Below, in pieces: positions 62,501-64,000 of a stretch of 64,000 nt of DNA (position 1 is the first letter of the stretch; each line of letters opens with the position of its first letter). A program made the translations under genes and the position numbers. Source of the stretch: Juglans regia (taxonomy: Eukaryota > Streptophyta > Magnoliopsida > Fagales > Juglandaceae); NCBI RefSeq assembly GCF_001411555.2, contig NC_049909.1, positions 13,822,686 through 13,886,685 of the forward strand, in the 5' to 3' direction. A model generated the notes under the pieces. It was not told the DNA's origin. It searched no databases and saw only the letters and a program-made list of their open reading frames with translations.

Positions 62501-64000
62501 TATTATCTTATATTGGTGTTATATAGACTATGTTAGTTATTTTCCTTTTCTTTACTTTCTTCACTCAATTCTTACGATGGATCTCATTGGTACCTTGGTA
62601 TTTATTTTAGATTAAGCAATTTGCATTATCACTCATGCAAAATATAATACTATGATTGAGGTGAGTTGATCTATAAACTTTTAGATGAATATGGTACATA
62701 TTTTTGAATAGTGAAGTCATTGGAGGTCAAAATGACTATAGCCTTTTATTAACCCACAGGGATTGGCAATTATGTGCCTAATCTGCCTGATTTTTTCATA
62801 TCACATATTTATCCTTAATATTTTGTCCACTTTCTTCTTCTCACATTTTATCCACACCTCGCTTCTTCCCATCCTACTTCTCTTTGCATTTTCACTCGCG
62901 TCTTATTCTTCTCATTCCCTTTTTCCCCATCTTCCTTTGTTTCCTTGTCTTCTTGCTCTTCATCTTCGCCTTCTTGATCATCATTTTCTTCTGGTTCTTC
63001 TTCCTCTCCTCCTTTTTCCCCTCCTCCTCTTCCTCTTCATCTTCTTGTACCTACTCTTCCTTTAAAAGGGTGAAATAGCCTCCAAGAAGATATTATGTCG
63101 GTGCAATAGAAGTATTTATTTCTTTATTCCATTATGCTAATAATATTCTAATGTTGGTATGAAACAATGTGTGATTGCTCAAAGTTACAATGTACACCAA
63201 TCAAAATATGTTACAAAAAAGGGGAAAAAACAGTCATAAAACCAAAACCACAAATCCATATCCACTAACAATATTCAAAACAACAAAGCCCGCCACCATG
63301 GTTCCTTGACATCACCACCACCACGACAAACAATGCTCAAAATCAAAGCACACCGCCACTAAGGCCACACCACCGACACAACAAATAATGAATATAATAT
63401 TCATAACTTTGAAATCAATACCAACATCGCAAATAATATTAAAAACTGCAAATCTATTTAAAACTCTACTGTTGATGTACAAGGAATCCAACACCACTTA
63501 CCCATTATAGGGTGCAAATCTACTAAAACTCATTCTCTCGATATATATTTAAGGTGACTTTAACATATTGAATTCACATAAATATGATTTCATTCCACTT
63601 AAATGATACAATTGCATACAACTGCAGATTGTAACATAGAAAACTTAAATAATTGTAGAGTCTGTTGTAACATAAATATTTCTAGTGTACAATGAATCAG
63701 AGGTTGTAACATAATATTTGTAGAGTCTGTTGTGTATTTAGTTGGTTATCCAAAGTCGGAAAAGAAAACTAGAGTTGAGATTGTCAAAAGAAAAACTCTC
63801 CCGTTTAAGATCTTTCAGTACAATCAAGGTATGAAACAATGTGTTCTTTTTCTTTTAGTTAAATCTTATGATTGCTCAAATTTGCAATGTAAACCAATCA
63901 AAATGTGATACAAAAAATAGGGAAAAAATCAATGACAAAACCAACACCAAAAATCCAGTACCACTAACAATACTCATAACAAAAAAGCTCCCCACCATCC
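56520..64000. repeat. Tandem array of about 1.4-kb units, five full plus one partial, continuing past the window
   Basis: The marker AAGGTGACTT ... CCAACA recurs at about 56540, 57960, 59400, 60745, 62155 and 63550, giving periods near 1420, 1440, 1340, 1410 and 1390 bp. Each unit holds, in order: a segment with GGTTATCCACCGTCAGAAAA and GTGCAATCAAGGTATGTGAT; an AT-rich part; GGCTATAGCCTTTTATTAAC and GGGTTAGCAATTA; a 240-320-bp CTTCCTCTTCTTC pyrimidine tract; GGTGCAATAGAGGTATGTAT; and a CA-rich part with GCCCGCCACCATGG. Units starting at 57960 and 60745 agree with each other better than with 59400 and 62155, which form a second subtype, so the pattern alternates. Six-frame translations of the pyrimidine tracts are Ser/Phe/Leu- or Glu/Lys-rich low complexity and not treated as genes. 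Confidence 0.85.

Noticed and set aside
56988..63065. Ser/Phe/Leu-rich frames of up to 153 codons in the tandem array
   Set aside because: Translations of pyrimidine tracts; the reading frame is not kept between units and no domain appears.

Overview
This window is nuclear DNA from a flowering plant, probably a woody eudicot. It contains three intron-rich housekeeping genes with plant-type exon structure, a U5 snRNA gene with the plant snRNA promoter, an AT-rich background, and dense plant-type transposons. A very frequent short MITE carries GAGATGAGATGAG runs and TTTGGAT-type ends. From memory of similar repeats this points weakly to Fagales/Juglandaceae; that is inference only.

Layout. Bases 1-3000 are nested DNA transposons: a MULE with 9-bp target duplication sits in an older MITE and carries a younger MITE. 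3149-8736 (+) is a complete 11-exon aspartyl aminopeptidase gene (M18 family, 490 aa). About 9925-10144 (+) is a U5 snRNA gene with USE, TATA box and 3' box. 10.2-13.6 kb is non-coding and holds fold-back elements. 13668-18127 (-) is a complete 6-exon adenylate kinase gene (247 aa) whose introns hold several small transposons. 19223-22742 (-) is a complete 8-exon NOP56 gene (549 aa). All splice phases in these three genes close exactly.

From 23 kb onward the window is essentially repeats. 26.9-29.7 kb is a decayed PIF/Harbinger transposon (transposase plus Myb/SANT-like partner). 30.5-33.0 kb is an internally inverted LINE. 33.1-34.9 kb is a 5'-truncated L1-type LINE. 35995-42615 is a very young full-length Copia retrotransposon with near-identical 430-bp LTRs, 5-bp target duplication, an intact 1303-aa polyprotein and an unexpected intact 325-aa ORF between PBS and gag. 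43.2-48.7 kb holds two further LINEs, one interrupted by a hAT-like element. 48.7-49.8 kb is a Gypsy-type LTR. 50.66-52.2 kb is a Copia-type LTR fragment with an array of degenerate small dyads. 52265-54474 is a 2.2-kb hAT-like element. 56.5 kb to the window end is a roughly 1.4-kb-period tandem array with alternating A/B units.

The three protein genes are unrelated housekeeping functions (peptide turnover, adenylate balance, box C/D snoRNP assembly) and show no shared pathway. The most novel items are the extra ORF of the Copia element with a plausible splice switch, the 1.4-kb tandem array, and the dyad array inside the 50.7-kb LTR.
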